64,000 bases of DNA from Paenibacillus sp. FSL H8-0537 (GTDB taxonomy: Bacteria > Bacillota > Bacilli > Paenibacillales > Paenibacillaceae), in contig NZ_CP150290.1 of NCBI RefSeq assembly GCF_038051995.1, positions 5,384,001 to 5,448,000 on the forward strand, given 5' to 3'. Made by a program: the position numbers and the translations under genes. Shown piece after piece: positions 26,721 through 34,420 of this stretch. A model generated the notes under the pieces. It saw nothing but the letters and a program-made list of their open reading frames with translations. It was not told where the DNA came from and made no database searches. How positions within the stretch are numbered: the first letter of the stretch is position 1; each line of letters begins with the position of its first letter.

Positions 26721-26746
26721 GCTCCGCCAATAGGCGGAGCTTTTTT
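26721..26746 (+). terminator. Right copy of the duplicated terminator hairpin
   Basis: GCTCCGCCAATAGGCGGAGC followed by six T: an intact rho-independent terminator on the plus strand, repeating the palindrome at 26344. Confidence 0.75.
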
Positions 26747-26783
26747 ACAATAAAATAGTAATTATCTCACTCATCTATTATCA

Positions 26784-28718
26784 TTAATTCGCCTCAAGCT
26801 CACGCTTTGGCAGCATTCGCACGTATTTATCAGATAAGCTCATGAGCTTCATAATATAATCATAGTCGCTGCGGTACTGCTCAAAATTCGTAACCGGCTC
26901 CATCGTATCAAGAGACACAGCGGTGCCGTCATCAAAGCCTTTGCCGGGAACGAACAAAATATCATTATTGAAAAATGATCCGCTCGGCAAATAATAACGC
27001 ATCCCCAGCACATTCCGATCGATGTTCAGCAGATCATGGCCAAACAGTGTAGCGCCCGACAGCTCCGGCTGAAGACCAAGCAAATTAGCAATCGTCGGCA
27101 TCATATCCAACTGTCCGCCAACCTGCTCTACTACCTGCCCTTTGCCGCCTTTGACACCGCCCGGCATATGGACGATAAACGGAATATTGAAGCGGCTGAG
27201 CCGTGCATCATACGTCATGCCAAGCTCCTTCTTAAATTGCTCTGGATCGATTTTGTCAGGCTGCAGGCCGAAGTGGTCGCCGTACATAACCAGCACCGTA
27301 TTGTCCCACAATCCCTGCTCCTTAAGCTTGCTAATCAATGTGCCAATGGCGTAATCGGTATAATGGATTGCCGTCAAATAGTCGCCCAGCTGAGTGCCTG
27401 CAAGCGAATCCGGCAGTGTTAGTGTTACGCGGTCAGCCGGCACCTTAAAGGGAAAGTGGCTGGACGTTGTAACGAACTGCGCGTAAAACGGCTGCTTCAT
27501 CTCGGTAAGCTTTTGGACTCCGACCCGGTAAAGCTCCTCATCCGAGGCGCCGAAATCATTAAATTGGTCATTCGTATAATAAGGCTTATCGTAATAAGCA
27601 TTAAAACCAAGCGCCGGGTACAGCTTGTCGCGCTCCCAGAACGTCACGTTATTAATATGGAAGGTGGCAGTGTCATAGCCTTGCTCCTGCAATAGCTTCG
27701 GAAGGCTTGGGAACGCACGGTCCCCGTACCCTTTTGACATCGCTTCGCTGCCGACCGGATAAATCGACGTATTCGACATAAATTCGGCATCCGATGTGTT
27801 GCCCTGGCCAATTTGCTGATACACATGAGGAAAATAATAGCCCTCATCCGCTAGCTGATTAATGGTCGGCGTAATTTCCTGGCCGTCCACCTTAAGGTGG
27901 ATCGGAAAGTTTTGGAAGGCCTCCATTTGCAGGACAATTAAATTTTCACCTGCTGCCTTACCAAATTGAACAGGCTGTTTCTCCGCTTGCTTGGCTTGTA
28001 CATCCTTATTAGCTCCCGTATCAGCATAAGGATAGCTTGCTTGCAGCTCATTAATTTCAGCAATCGTTTCTGGCAAGCTGCCGGTTTCGGTCTCGATGGC
28101 TTCACTGCCAGCCTGCCAAGCCGCAGATGCCTGAAAGCCGATAAATCCGAGATTTTTCGCACGCTCCAGCTCATTTGCAATCGTTTGATCCATATAAACC
28201 TGGCGGCTGAAAAACGATGTACTGACGATTAGCACGACAAGCAGCACCGACACTCTTCCCATACGTTTGTATTCATATACTTTCCGTGTACGAAAACGCC
28301 TTACTGCATACACCGCCAGCCAAATCGCCACATCAAGAAAATAAGCGAAATAGACAGGTTGAATTAACGACTGAACACTTGCCCGCACTTGACCGACTTG
28401 ATTAATCGACTTAAGCACATTATACGTCGGCACCGAGCCATAATAATCAAAATAAACCGTCGAGGCAAACAGCAGCAGCGACAGCACCGCATTAACGAGT
28501 AAAAAAAGAGCGCCTTTGCGTTTTGCGGGGGCAACCAGCTCGAACAGCAATAACACGCCTAGCAAGCCTAGGCCATCCATCGCCACATCTCTCATTGCAA
28601 TCGTATCAAAAATAAAATAGCGAAATAACGCCAGCTTGAGCAGCAGCGCTGCATAAACAAGCAAAAAAGGCGACCGCTGCTTATTTTCTCCAAACATCAG
28701 TTGCTGCATAAGCCTCAC
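26784..28718 (-). CDS. LTA synthase family protein (membrane sulfatase-like polyglycerolphosphate transferase)
   Basis: Lipoteichoic-acid-synthase-type protein, 644 residues, normal length. About five N-terminal membrane helices (residues 15-190), then an extracellular sulfatase-fold domain. Key elements: VLQMEAFQNFPI (first metal acidic residue), GQGNTSDAEFMSN with the threonine nucleophile near 308, FHINNVTFWERDKLYPALGF, TSSHFPF, and VMYGDHFGLQPD with metal-binding Asp/His. It transfers glycerol-phosphate from phosphatidylglycerol to the growing chain. Start ATG at 28718 (MRLMQQLMFGEN). It stands alone between the IS remnant and the YhgE-like gene. Which of several paralogues (LtaS, YfnI, YqgS, YvgJ types) cannot be told. 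Confidence 0.93.
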   Translation of the reverse strand: MRLMQQLMFGENKQRSPFLLVYAALLLKLALFRYFIFDTIAMRDVAMDGLGLLGVLLLFELVAPAKRKGALFLLVNAVLSLLLFASTVYFDYYGSVPTYNVLKSINQVGQVRASVQSLIQPVYFAYFLDVAIWLAVYAVRRFRTRKVYEYKRMGRVSVLLVVLIVSTSFFSRQVYMDQTIANELERAKNLGFIGFQASAAWQAGSEAIETETGSLPETIAEINELQASYPYADTGANKDVQAKQAEKQPVQFGKAAGENLIVLQMEAFQNFPIHLKVDGQEITPTINQLADEGYYFPHVYQQIGQGNTSDAEFMSNTSIYPVGSEAMSKGYGDRAFPSLPKLLQEQGYDTATFHINNVTFWERDKLYPALGFNAYYDKPYYTNDQFNDFGASDEELYRVGVQKLTEMKQPFYAQFVTTSSHFPFKVPADRVTLTLPDSLAGTQLGDYLTAIHYTDYAIGTLISKLKEQGLWDNTVLVMYGDHFGLQPDKIDPEQFKKELGMTYDARLSRFNIPFIVHMPGGVKGGKGQVVEQVGGQLDMMPTIANLLGLQPELSGATLFGHDLLNIDRNVLGMRYYLPSGSFFNNDILFVPGKGFDDGTAVSLDTMEPVTNFEQYRSDYDYIMKLMSLSDKYVRMLPKRELEAN

Positions 28719-28777
28719 TCACTCTCTCGCATTCCACGTTAATATGATAATTGTGTAACTTATAAAAGCTTATAATT

Positions 28778-28813
28778 AAAAAAAAGAAGCCACCAACACG
28801 TGATGGCCGCTTC
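28778..28813 (-). terminator. Terminator after yhgE-like gene
   Basis: On the minus strand GAAGCGGCCA...TGGTGGCTTC forms a stem with a small internal mismatch (28786-28813), followed by a run of nine T. Confidence 0.65.
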
Positions 28814-28911
28814 CTTAACGATAATTGTTAAGATTATATTAACGCATTTGCGAGTTGAATGAAAGAGGAGGTTCCTTCCGATTATTCTTCTTCATTTATC
28901 CTGCTGCTTCA

Positions 28912-31002
28912 TTATGCGGTAATGGCTTGTAATTCTTCATTTTTGCCCGTCTGGCGAAAGAAATACAGGAAGGTCAAGGCGAGCGCAATAATCGCAAAGA
29001 TGCCTAAAATCAACATTTGCTCGCGCATTACCCCATAATCTCCACTTGCTACAATCGCTTTGAAGCCGATTATGCTGTGTGTCATCGGCAGCCAAGGGTT
29101 TACCTTCTGCATCCAGTCCGGCAGCATCTCCAGCGGAAACGTTCCTGCGCTTGAAGTAAGCTGCAAAATCATCAGCACGATGACCGCAAAGCGGCCCGGG
29201 TTATCAAGCCATGTGACGAGCATTTGTACAATCCAAGTGAAGGTCAAGCTTGTTATAATCGTGAATAAGAAAAATAATGGCTTGCTGTGAACTTCGAGCT
29301 TGAGGACGTATAGCAAAACCGTGTCGGCAATGACCGACTGCACGAGACTGACCATCGTAAACGTCAGCGTCCGGCTGACAAAACGCTGCATAGGTGTCGC
29401 ACTGGCAATGCCAGACTCTCTCAAAGAGAACACCGTAGTAAACACGAGCGCTCCCATAAATAGCGCCAGTGACAGGAAATATGGCGTAATGCCCAGACCA
29501 TAATGGCTTAGCTTATGATCGGTGTTTTCTGTCACTTTGACTGGAGCAGCGAACATGCTAACCGTGCTGTCTCCTGATTGCACGTCTGACGATTTACTAG
29601 CCGCTTCATTTAATTGGCTCGCAAGCTCGCCCGATCCGTCAACCAGCTTCACGGAGCCATCGGCCAGTTGGCCTGCGCCATCGTCAAGTTTTTTAGAGCC
29701 GTCGGCCAGTTCACTAACGCCGCCGTTCAGCTTTCCAAGTCCCGTTTGCAGCTTTGCAGCGCCTGCTTGAAGGCTTGAGGCACCTTCTGCTGTTTTCTCG
29801 CCGCCTGCCGCAGCTTCCTTCATTTTGGTGCTGAAGGTATGCAGCCCTTGAGCCAGCTCCTGCTGTCCGCTGCTAAGCTTAGCTGCTCCATCCAGCAGCT
29901 GCTTCTGTCCTTTCGCAAGCTCTGTGCTGCCGGTCAGCAATTGCTTCTGTCCGTCATGCAGCTGCTCGCTGCCGGACGCCACTTGGCGGCTAGCCGCCAG
30001 CAGCTTTGCCAGCTGCTCATTGCTTTGCAGCTCCGGGCTGCTCGCTACGAGCTGCGCCAAACCGTCAGCGACCTGGCTTGCGCCGGCCGCAACCTGCGCG
30101 CTGGCCTTCTCCGAAGCCGTCAAGCCAGCGGACAGCTTTCCGCTTCCAACGCTTGCCGCTTGCAAGCCAGCTTCAAGCTTAGCAGCGCCATCCTGCGCGC
30201 TGCTTGCCCCTGCATCCAGCTTGGCAGCGGCCGCAGACAGCTCACTGAGCCCGCTCGACAAAGTCGCGGTTCCCGACTTCAGCGCACCTGCGCCTTTGGC
30301 AAGGTCGCCCGCGCCGCTCGCGAGCTGCTTCACACCTACCTGAACGTCCGCTGTGCCGCTCGCCAGCTTGTTCAAATTCTTTTTCAGCGTCGTAATGCCG
30401 CCCTCTAGCTTGCCTGCCCCATCTTGAAGCTCCGTTGCACCTGAGCCTGCTTTACCAAGCCCATCGGAAATTTTATCGATTTGCTCAAACATGCTGCGCG
30501 TATAGGCTTCTGTTATTTGCACGGACAGCTTCGACTTCAGCTCTTTCATTGCGCTGCTGCCGATTTGTGCGCCTACAAAGTTATAATCGCTATTCGGTTC
30601 AAAAATAATTTCCGCCTGCTTCGGCTCAGCCTTCGTCAGCGTCGATGCATCCTGCGAAAAATGCTCAGGAATCGTTATCGTCATATAATAATGATTATTG
30701 CTCATGCCGGTCTTTGCCTGATCCTGCGTAACGAATGACCAGCTAAAGTCAGTATTTTTCCCCAGCTCATCGACAAAATCCTCGCCAATATGCAGCTGCT
30801 TGCCTTCATAGTCTGCCCCTTGGTCAAGATTAACAACCGCTACCGGCAGCTTGCTCGTCTGTCCGTAAGGGTCCCATGAGCCTTCTACTAGAAAACTGCT
30901 GTACAGCATCGGCAGCAGAGCAACACCCGCTAACGTCAGCAGCACCATCGGCTTCTTGCCGAGCAGCTTGATTTCCTTCCAAAACACTTGAAATACTCCC
31001 AT
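28912..31002 (-). CDS. yhgE: YhgE/Pip-domain membrane protein (ABC-2 type)
   Basis: Large membrane protein of about 696 residues, family of B. subtilis YhgE and lactococcal phage infection protein Pip. One N-terminal helix (LLTLAGVALLPMLYSSFL), an extracellular domain of about 500 residues, and about five C-terminal helices resembling ABC-2 permeases. The middle (about 190-480) is a run of heptad-like Leu/Gly repeats such as ASGAGDLAKGAGALKSG and LADGSKKLDDGAGQLADG, expected to form a long coiled coil. Start ATG at 31002, with AAGGA 10 nt upstream; a TTG at 31023 is less likely. The upstream TetR gene is its usual partner (YhgD). Related proteins secrete ESX/T7SS-like cargo or drugs; the role here is unknown. 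Confidence 0.9.
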   Translation of the reverse strand: MGVFQVFWKEIKLLGKKPMVLLTLAGVALLPMLYSSFLVEGSWDPYGQTSKLPVAVVNLDQGADYEGKQLHIGEDFVDELGKNTDFSWSFVTQDQAKTGMSNNHYYMTITIPEHFSQDASTLTKAEPKQAEIIFEPNSDYNFVGAQIGSSAMKELKSKLSVQITEAYTRSMFEQIDKISDGLGKAGSGATELQDGAGKLEGGITTLKKNLNKLASGTADVQVGVKQLASGAGDLAKGAGALKSGTATLSSGLSELSAAAAKLDAGASSAQDGAAKLEAGLQAASVGSGKLSAGLTASEKASAQVAAGASQVADGLAQLVASSPELQSNEQLAKLLAASRQVASGSEQLHDGQKQLLTGSTELAKGQKQLLDGAAKLSSGQQELAQGLHTFSTKMKEAAAGGEKTAEGASSLQAGAAKLQTGLGKLNGGVSELADGSKKLDDGAGQLADGSVKLVDGSGELASQLNEAASKSSDVQSGDSTVSMFAAPVKVTENTDHKLSHYGLGITPYFLSLALFMGALVFTTVFSLRESGIASATPMQRFVSRTLTFTMVSLVQSVIADTVLLYVLKLEVHSKPLFFLFTIITSLTFTWIVQMLVTWLDNPGRFAVIVLMILQLTSSAGTFPLEMLPDWMQKVNPWLPMTHSIIGFKAIVASGDYGVMREQMLILGIFAIIALALTFLYFFRQTGKNEELQAITA

Positions 31003-31062
31003 CGCGAACACGTCCTTTTTCAATATGCTGATCTATGCTGCTCATATGTTGAACCGATGACC

Positions 31063-31080
31063 ATTTCGGTTTATCGGTCA
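31063..31080. promoter_or_regulatory. Candidate TetR operator upstream of yhgE-like gene
   Basis: ATTTCGGTTTATCGGTCA shares the pattern ATTTCGGT-N4-(C/T)GGTCA with 31789-31806. It lies about 60 bp before the YhgE start. A shared site at both promoters suggests recognition by the TetR protein encoded between them. Confidence 0.6.
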
Positions 31081-31128
31081 ATTTCTCCCAAAAAAATAGG
31101 CATCGCCGACTTGCTTTGACTTTGCCTA

Positions 31129-31713
31129 TTACTTTACCGGATCGGCTACAATGCCATATGTGATAAAGGAAAGCATATTTTGTTTAATCTCATCCTTGCT
31201 CAGCGGCGCGCTCAGCTTATTCCAATCGGACGTCAATCCGATGTACAGCCGAAAAATCATAAACGCGGCAATTTCAGGATTGCAGGGCTTCACTTCGCCA
31301 TTGTCAATCGCCCGTTCAAGCTGCTGCTTAAGAAAGTCCAGCGCGAACTGCTCCATTCGGCGAATACCCTCCAGCGCCTGCACCGTTCCAATGTCTCGTA
31401 CCTCCTGGGAGAGCTTCACCGCCAGCTCATGGTCAGAGCGGAAATCGAGAATCGAATCAAGCACATGAAACAAATTGTCGACGAACGCCGCGTCCTGCTC
31501 CGTTCCCTCGTTCATAATGCTTTGCAGCTCTGCAAAGGCTTTGCCGAGAATTTCCTCAAACAGCTCTTCCTTCGTCTTGAAAAAGGTGTAAATCGTCCCC
31601 TTGCCTACATTTGCGATTTTGGATACGAGATCCATCGTCGTCGCTTTATAGCCAAACTGTGCAAACGACTGTGCCGCCGCTTCTAAAATCAATGTTTTGC
31701 GATCAATCGCCAT
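31129..31713 (-). CDS. yhgD: TetR-family transcriptional regulator (YhgD-like)
   Basis: One-domain repressor of 194 residues from the ATG at 31713 (GAGGTG 6 nt upstream; the open frame extends 9 codons further without support). N-terminal helix-turn-helix: ILEAAAQSFAQFGYKATTMD and ANVGKGTIYTFFKTKEELF. The C-terminal ligand domain contains VQALEGIRRMEQFALDFLKQ. It precedes the YhgE-like gene in the same direction, as yhgD-yhgE in B. subtilis. Two matching candidate operators (31063-31080 and 31789-31806) suggest it represses both itself and its neighbour. Confidence 0.92.
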   Translation of the reverse strand: MAIDRKTLILEAAAQSFAQFGYKATTMDLVSKIANVGKGTIYTFFKTKEELFEEILGKAFAELQSIMNEGTEQDAAFVDNLFHVLDSILDFRSDHELAVKLSQEVRDIGTVQALEGIRRMEQFALDFLKQQLERAIDNGEVKPCNPEIAAFMIFRLYIGLTSDWNKLSAPLSKDEIKQNMLSFITYGIVADPVK

Positions 31714-31788
31714 CCCCAGCACCTCCCTCGCATTAAGCATTACAACCTTCTAAATGATTGCCTATTGATCAAAAATGACTAAAATTCA

Positions 31789-31806
31789 ATTTCGGTCAGT
31801 TGGTCA
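31789..31806. promoter_or_regulatory. Candidate TetR operator upstream of its own gene
   Basis: ATTTCGGTCAGTTGGTCA, 13 of 18 bases identical to the site at 31063 and with the same spacing between ATTTCGGT and GGTCA. It lies 76 bp upstream of the TetR start codon. Confidence 0.6.
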
Positions 31807-31873
31807 TAAATTAATTTAACACATAGCCCTGCAAAAGTAAAATCTTTTTTTCATGCGTTTTTCCATCCTTTTT

Positions 31874-32350
31874 TCAATTCTTATTACACGCCGCCATTGC
31901 ACGCTGTTCCGCAATATTTTTAATATAAAGGTTGCGTCTTGTCAAAAATACCCGCATATAGCGCTTAAGAAACAGCGCATCTGCAAGCTTTCCCAGAAGT
32001 CCCAAGGGCGAGGCATAATCAAACGTATCAATCATTAAGGTTCCGTCGCCGGAGATGATAAATTCATGGGAATGTGTAAAATGCTTAAACGCCCCGCTAA
32101 CCTGCTCGTCCACAAAATAATGCGGAGCCTCCATGACGGAAATGCGCGCTGTCAGCCGCTGCTTGATGCCAAAATGCACAGCCTCCCACGTCACAAACTG
32201 TCCTAGCTCAATTAACCCCTGCGTCACGCCGCCAATCGCGCGTTCTCTCGTCTGTGAAGTCGATTCCGCATGGATATCAATGCTGCGGGCCAGATCAAAG
32301 CATAGCTGGGCTTGCGCCTTGATGTAAAGCTCAGTCTTTATAATCGGCAT
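31874..32350 (-). CDS. SRPBCC (START-like) family protein
   Basis: Small helix-grip protein of 158 residues expected to bind a hydrophobic ligand; no enzyme function can be assigned. MPIIKTELYIKAQAQLCFDLARSID-type opening (QLCFDLARSIDIHAES), then HSHEFIISGDGTLMIDTFDY and SPLGLLGKLADALFLKRYM near the C-terminus, the pattern annotated as SRPBCC or cell-division-inhibitor-like. A clear paralogue lies at 41551-42006 with the same motif order. Monocistronic; high-GC codon use like the core genome, unlike the paralogue. Confidence 0.85.
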   Translation of the reverse strand: MPIIKTELYIKAQAQLCFDLARSIDIHAESTSQTRERAIGGVTQGLIELGQFVTWEAVHFGIKQRLTARISVMEAPHYFVDEQVSGAFKHFTHSHEFIISGDGTLMIDTFDYASPLGLLGKLADALFLKRYMRVFLTRRNLYIKNIAEQRAMAACNKN

Positions 32351-32514
32351 TCGTCACCTCTGCGCTCGCTTTATAGTAGCTAAAATATAGCACCATTATA
32401 GCCCGGTTTAAAGCTTGCTCCCTTTAGATGACGCTACAAAATATTTGTGTTGCTCAAATTTCAACTAGCACATACAATAATACCAAGTAAGTAAATTGGA
32501 ATTAGAGGTGAACG

Positions 32515-32937
32515 ATGATGCGTGAAGTGCCTATGCGCTATGTTAAAGCGAACCAGGTTGGAATCGTTACTTTTGTTCTTCTCTCGTTTGTCCTTAATCA
32601 GCCCTTGCTATTGGGGATATTATGGATCATTCAAGTGGTTGGCCTTGCTTCCGCAGGGAAGCTTAATCTTTTTGTACGGATCGCGAAGCTGATTTTAAAA
32701 GGATCAGGCACGGTGACGCAAGCGGCTGAGCTGCAGCGTTTCAACAATGTGCTGGCTGTGCTGTTCCTTACTTTAGCGCTGGCATCCGCAGCGTTTGGCT
32801 GGGACATTGCAGCGTATGCGTTCTCCATTATGCTGCTGGCAGCCGCTAGCGCCGCCCTGCTCGGCTATTGCGTAGGCTGCACCGTTTATTTCTGGTACAA
32901 GCAATTCCGCGCAGGCCGAAAAATTGGCGGTATTTAG
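32515..32937 (+). CDS. DUF4395 family membrane protein
   Basis: Small integral membrane protein of 140 residues with about four helices (for example IVTFVLLSFVLNQPLLLGIL and VLFLTLALASAAFGW). RYVKANQVG at the N-terminus and GYCVGCTVYFWYKQF at the end are typical of DUF4395; the CVGC cysteine pair suggests thiol or redox linkage, known in relatives near thioredoxin-like proteins. Start ATG at 32515 behind GAGGTGAACG; the second ATG at 32518 is also possible. Function unknown. Confidence 0.85.
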   Translation: MMREVPMRYVKANQVGIVTFVLLSFVLNQPLLLGILWIIQVVGLASAGKLNLFVRIAKLILKGSGTVTQAAELQRFNNVLAVLFLTLALASAAFGWDIAAYAFSIMLLAAASAALLGYCVGCTVYFWYKQFRAGRKIGGI

Positions 32938-32970
32938 CTGCCGTTGTAAGCAGCCATACAAGCGGCAATA

Positions 32971-33022
32971 AAAAGGAGCTCCATTCCAACTGCTATTCAG
33001 CAGTGGGAGGAGCTCCTTTTTT
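32971..33022. terminator. Bidirectional terminator
   Basis: Stem AAAAGGAGCTCC/GGAGCTCCTTTT with inner TGC/GCA pairs, between two converging genes. Confidence 0.88.
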
Positions 33023-33027
33023 AACTC

Positions 33028-34173
33028 TTATGGCTTAACCGGAATTTCAAGCTTCGTATACCAGCTTTTCCCGCCATCCACTGTGCTGTAAATCGCTGGG
33101 GAATTCAGGCTTGTGTCCGCCATAAACCCGACATAGGTGCTCGTAAACGAGATGGTGTTGGCATAACCGACCGTATCCGACGGCGCAAACCAGGTTTGTC
33201 CGCCATTGGAGGAGCGGCCAATGCCGATGCGCTGCGCCGCTGGGGAATACGCGCTCAAAATCGCTGTGCCACCCACCAGCTCAAGGTCGCTCGGATGTCC
33301 GCCCGGTGATGCCGGCCCTTGAGAAACAAGTCCTTTTGCTTCTCCAGGCGCGCTGCCACCGCCTGCTGTGCTCTGGCTAATGACTTTGCGCCAGCTTGCA
33401 CCGTTGTTAGCCGAAGCGTATACCGAATAAGATTGCTGCGACATGCCCGCTCCACCATTAAATTGCGCCCATACCCCAGTGCCATCTGCAACGATTTTGC
33501 CGCCGCTCAGCTCGTCCGCCTTCACATGAAGGGAAGTCGTCCAGGTCACGCCTCCGTCCGTCGTTCTCGACAGGTTATAGCCGAGACCCGGCAGGATGAC
33601 TAACGCCCAGCCCTGCTTGTCATTTACAAACTCCGCATAGCGCGTATTTGCCGGGGTTGCGATTTTCGCCCAGCTTTTCCCGCCATCCTTCGTTTTATAG
33701 GCAAAGGCATTCGTATAACCAAAGCCATTATTTTTATCTATAAAATGAATGCGCTGCAGTTGAAGAGTGCCTGTAGGCAGCTTCGTAAACTTGCTTCCAC
33801 CATCCGTCGTATACAGCAAAGCGTTCGGACCATTGCTCGCAGATTTAGCTAGTGCCCAGCCCGTCGTATTAGAGATGAAGTCCAGCTGGGTAAACTGCCA
33901 TGTTCCTTTATATATCGATTGCCAATGGGAGCCAGCATCCGATGTCCCGATTAGAAAGCCGTTGCCAGCAGCCCGTCCTGTCGTTGCATTTAAAAACTGG
34001 ATATCGCTAAAGTGGTAGGCGCTGTCGCCTGCCGGCTTTCCGCTGAATAAACCCTGCTCAACTGTAGAGTCCGCTGCCCCAGCTGTAGGCAACATCGTTG
34101 CCAAGCCAATCGCAATAGCCGCTGCTGCCATCATGCTTTTCCCTTTGGAGATCGATCGTGTGGATGTTTTCAT
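33028..34173 (-). CDS. Secreted BNR/Ycf48-like beta-propeller protein
   Basis: Exported protein of about 381 residues; start at the ATG at 34173 with AGGAGG 9 nt upstream. Signal peptide: KGKSMMAAAAIAIGLATMLP ending TAGAADS. The rest is repeated blades of the type found in Ycf48/HCF136, sialidase-like BNR and VPS10 propellers: FISNTTGWALAKSA, LLYTTDGGSKF, AYKTKDGGKSWAKIA, GRSSNGGQTWF, IYSTVDGGKSWYT, each with an Asp-box-like S/T-x-DGG-x-x-W. No catalytic sialidase residues could be assigned. Probably a surface or secreted scaffold; function unknown. Confidence 0.8.
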   Translation of the reverse strand: MKTSTRSISKGKSMMAAAAIAIGLATMLPTAGAADSTVEQGLFSGKPAGDSAYHFSDIQFLNATTGRAAGNGFLIGTSDAGSHWQSIYKGTWQFTQLDFISNTTGWALAKSASNGPNALLYTTDGGSKFTKLPTGTLQLQRIHFIDKNNGFGYTNAFAYKTKDGGKSWAKIATPANTRYAEFVNDKQGWALVILPGLGYNLSRTTDGGVTWTTSLHVKADELSGGKIVADGTGVWAQFNGGAGMSQQSYSVYASANNGASWRKVISQSTAGGGSAPGEAKGLVSQGPASPGGHPSDLELVGGTAILSAYSPAAQRIGIGRSSNGGQTWFAPSDTVGYANTISFTSTYVGFMADTSLNSPAIYSTVDGGKSWYTKLEIPVKP

Positions 34174-34420
34174 TATGAATGTCCTCCTGCTCGTAGGTGG
34201 TTTAATAAACATTATGACTCTGCCTTCTTAATACCCTTCATCCACCAAAACGAATCTTATCTTTAAATAGTTGCATGGTAAAAGAACACAATGTAAATAA
34301 CTGATTTGTAACTATTTATCCTTTGCATTTTTCTATAATCATTATGATAATAAAGGTTACAGCCCTCATTCAAATTAAATGTTGCGCAACAAAATTAGAC
34401 ATAGGCAGGTAAGAGGCAAA

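Noticed and set aside
29839..30408. Long plus-strand ORFs opposite the YhgE coiled coil
   Set aside because: Repetitive codon composition of the heptads keeps the opposite strand open; no ribosome sites and no recognisable protein.
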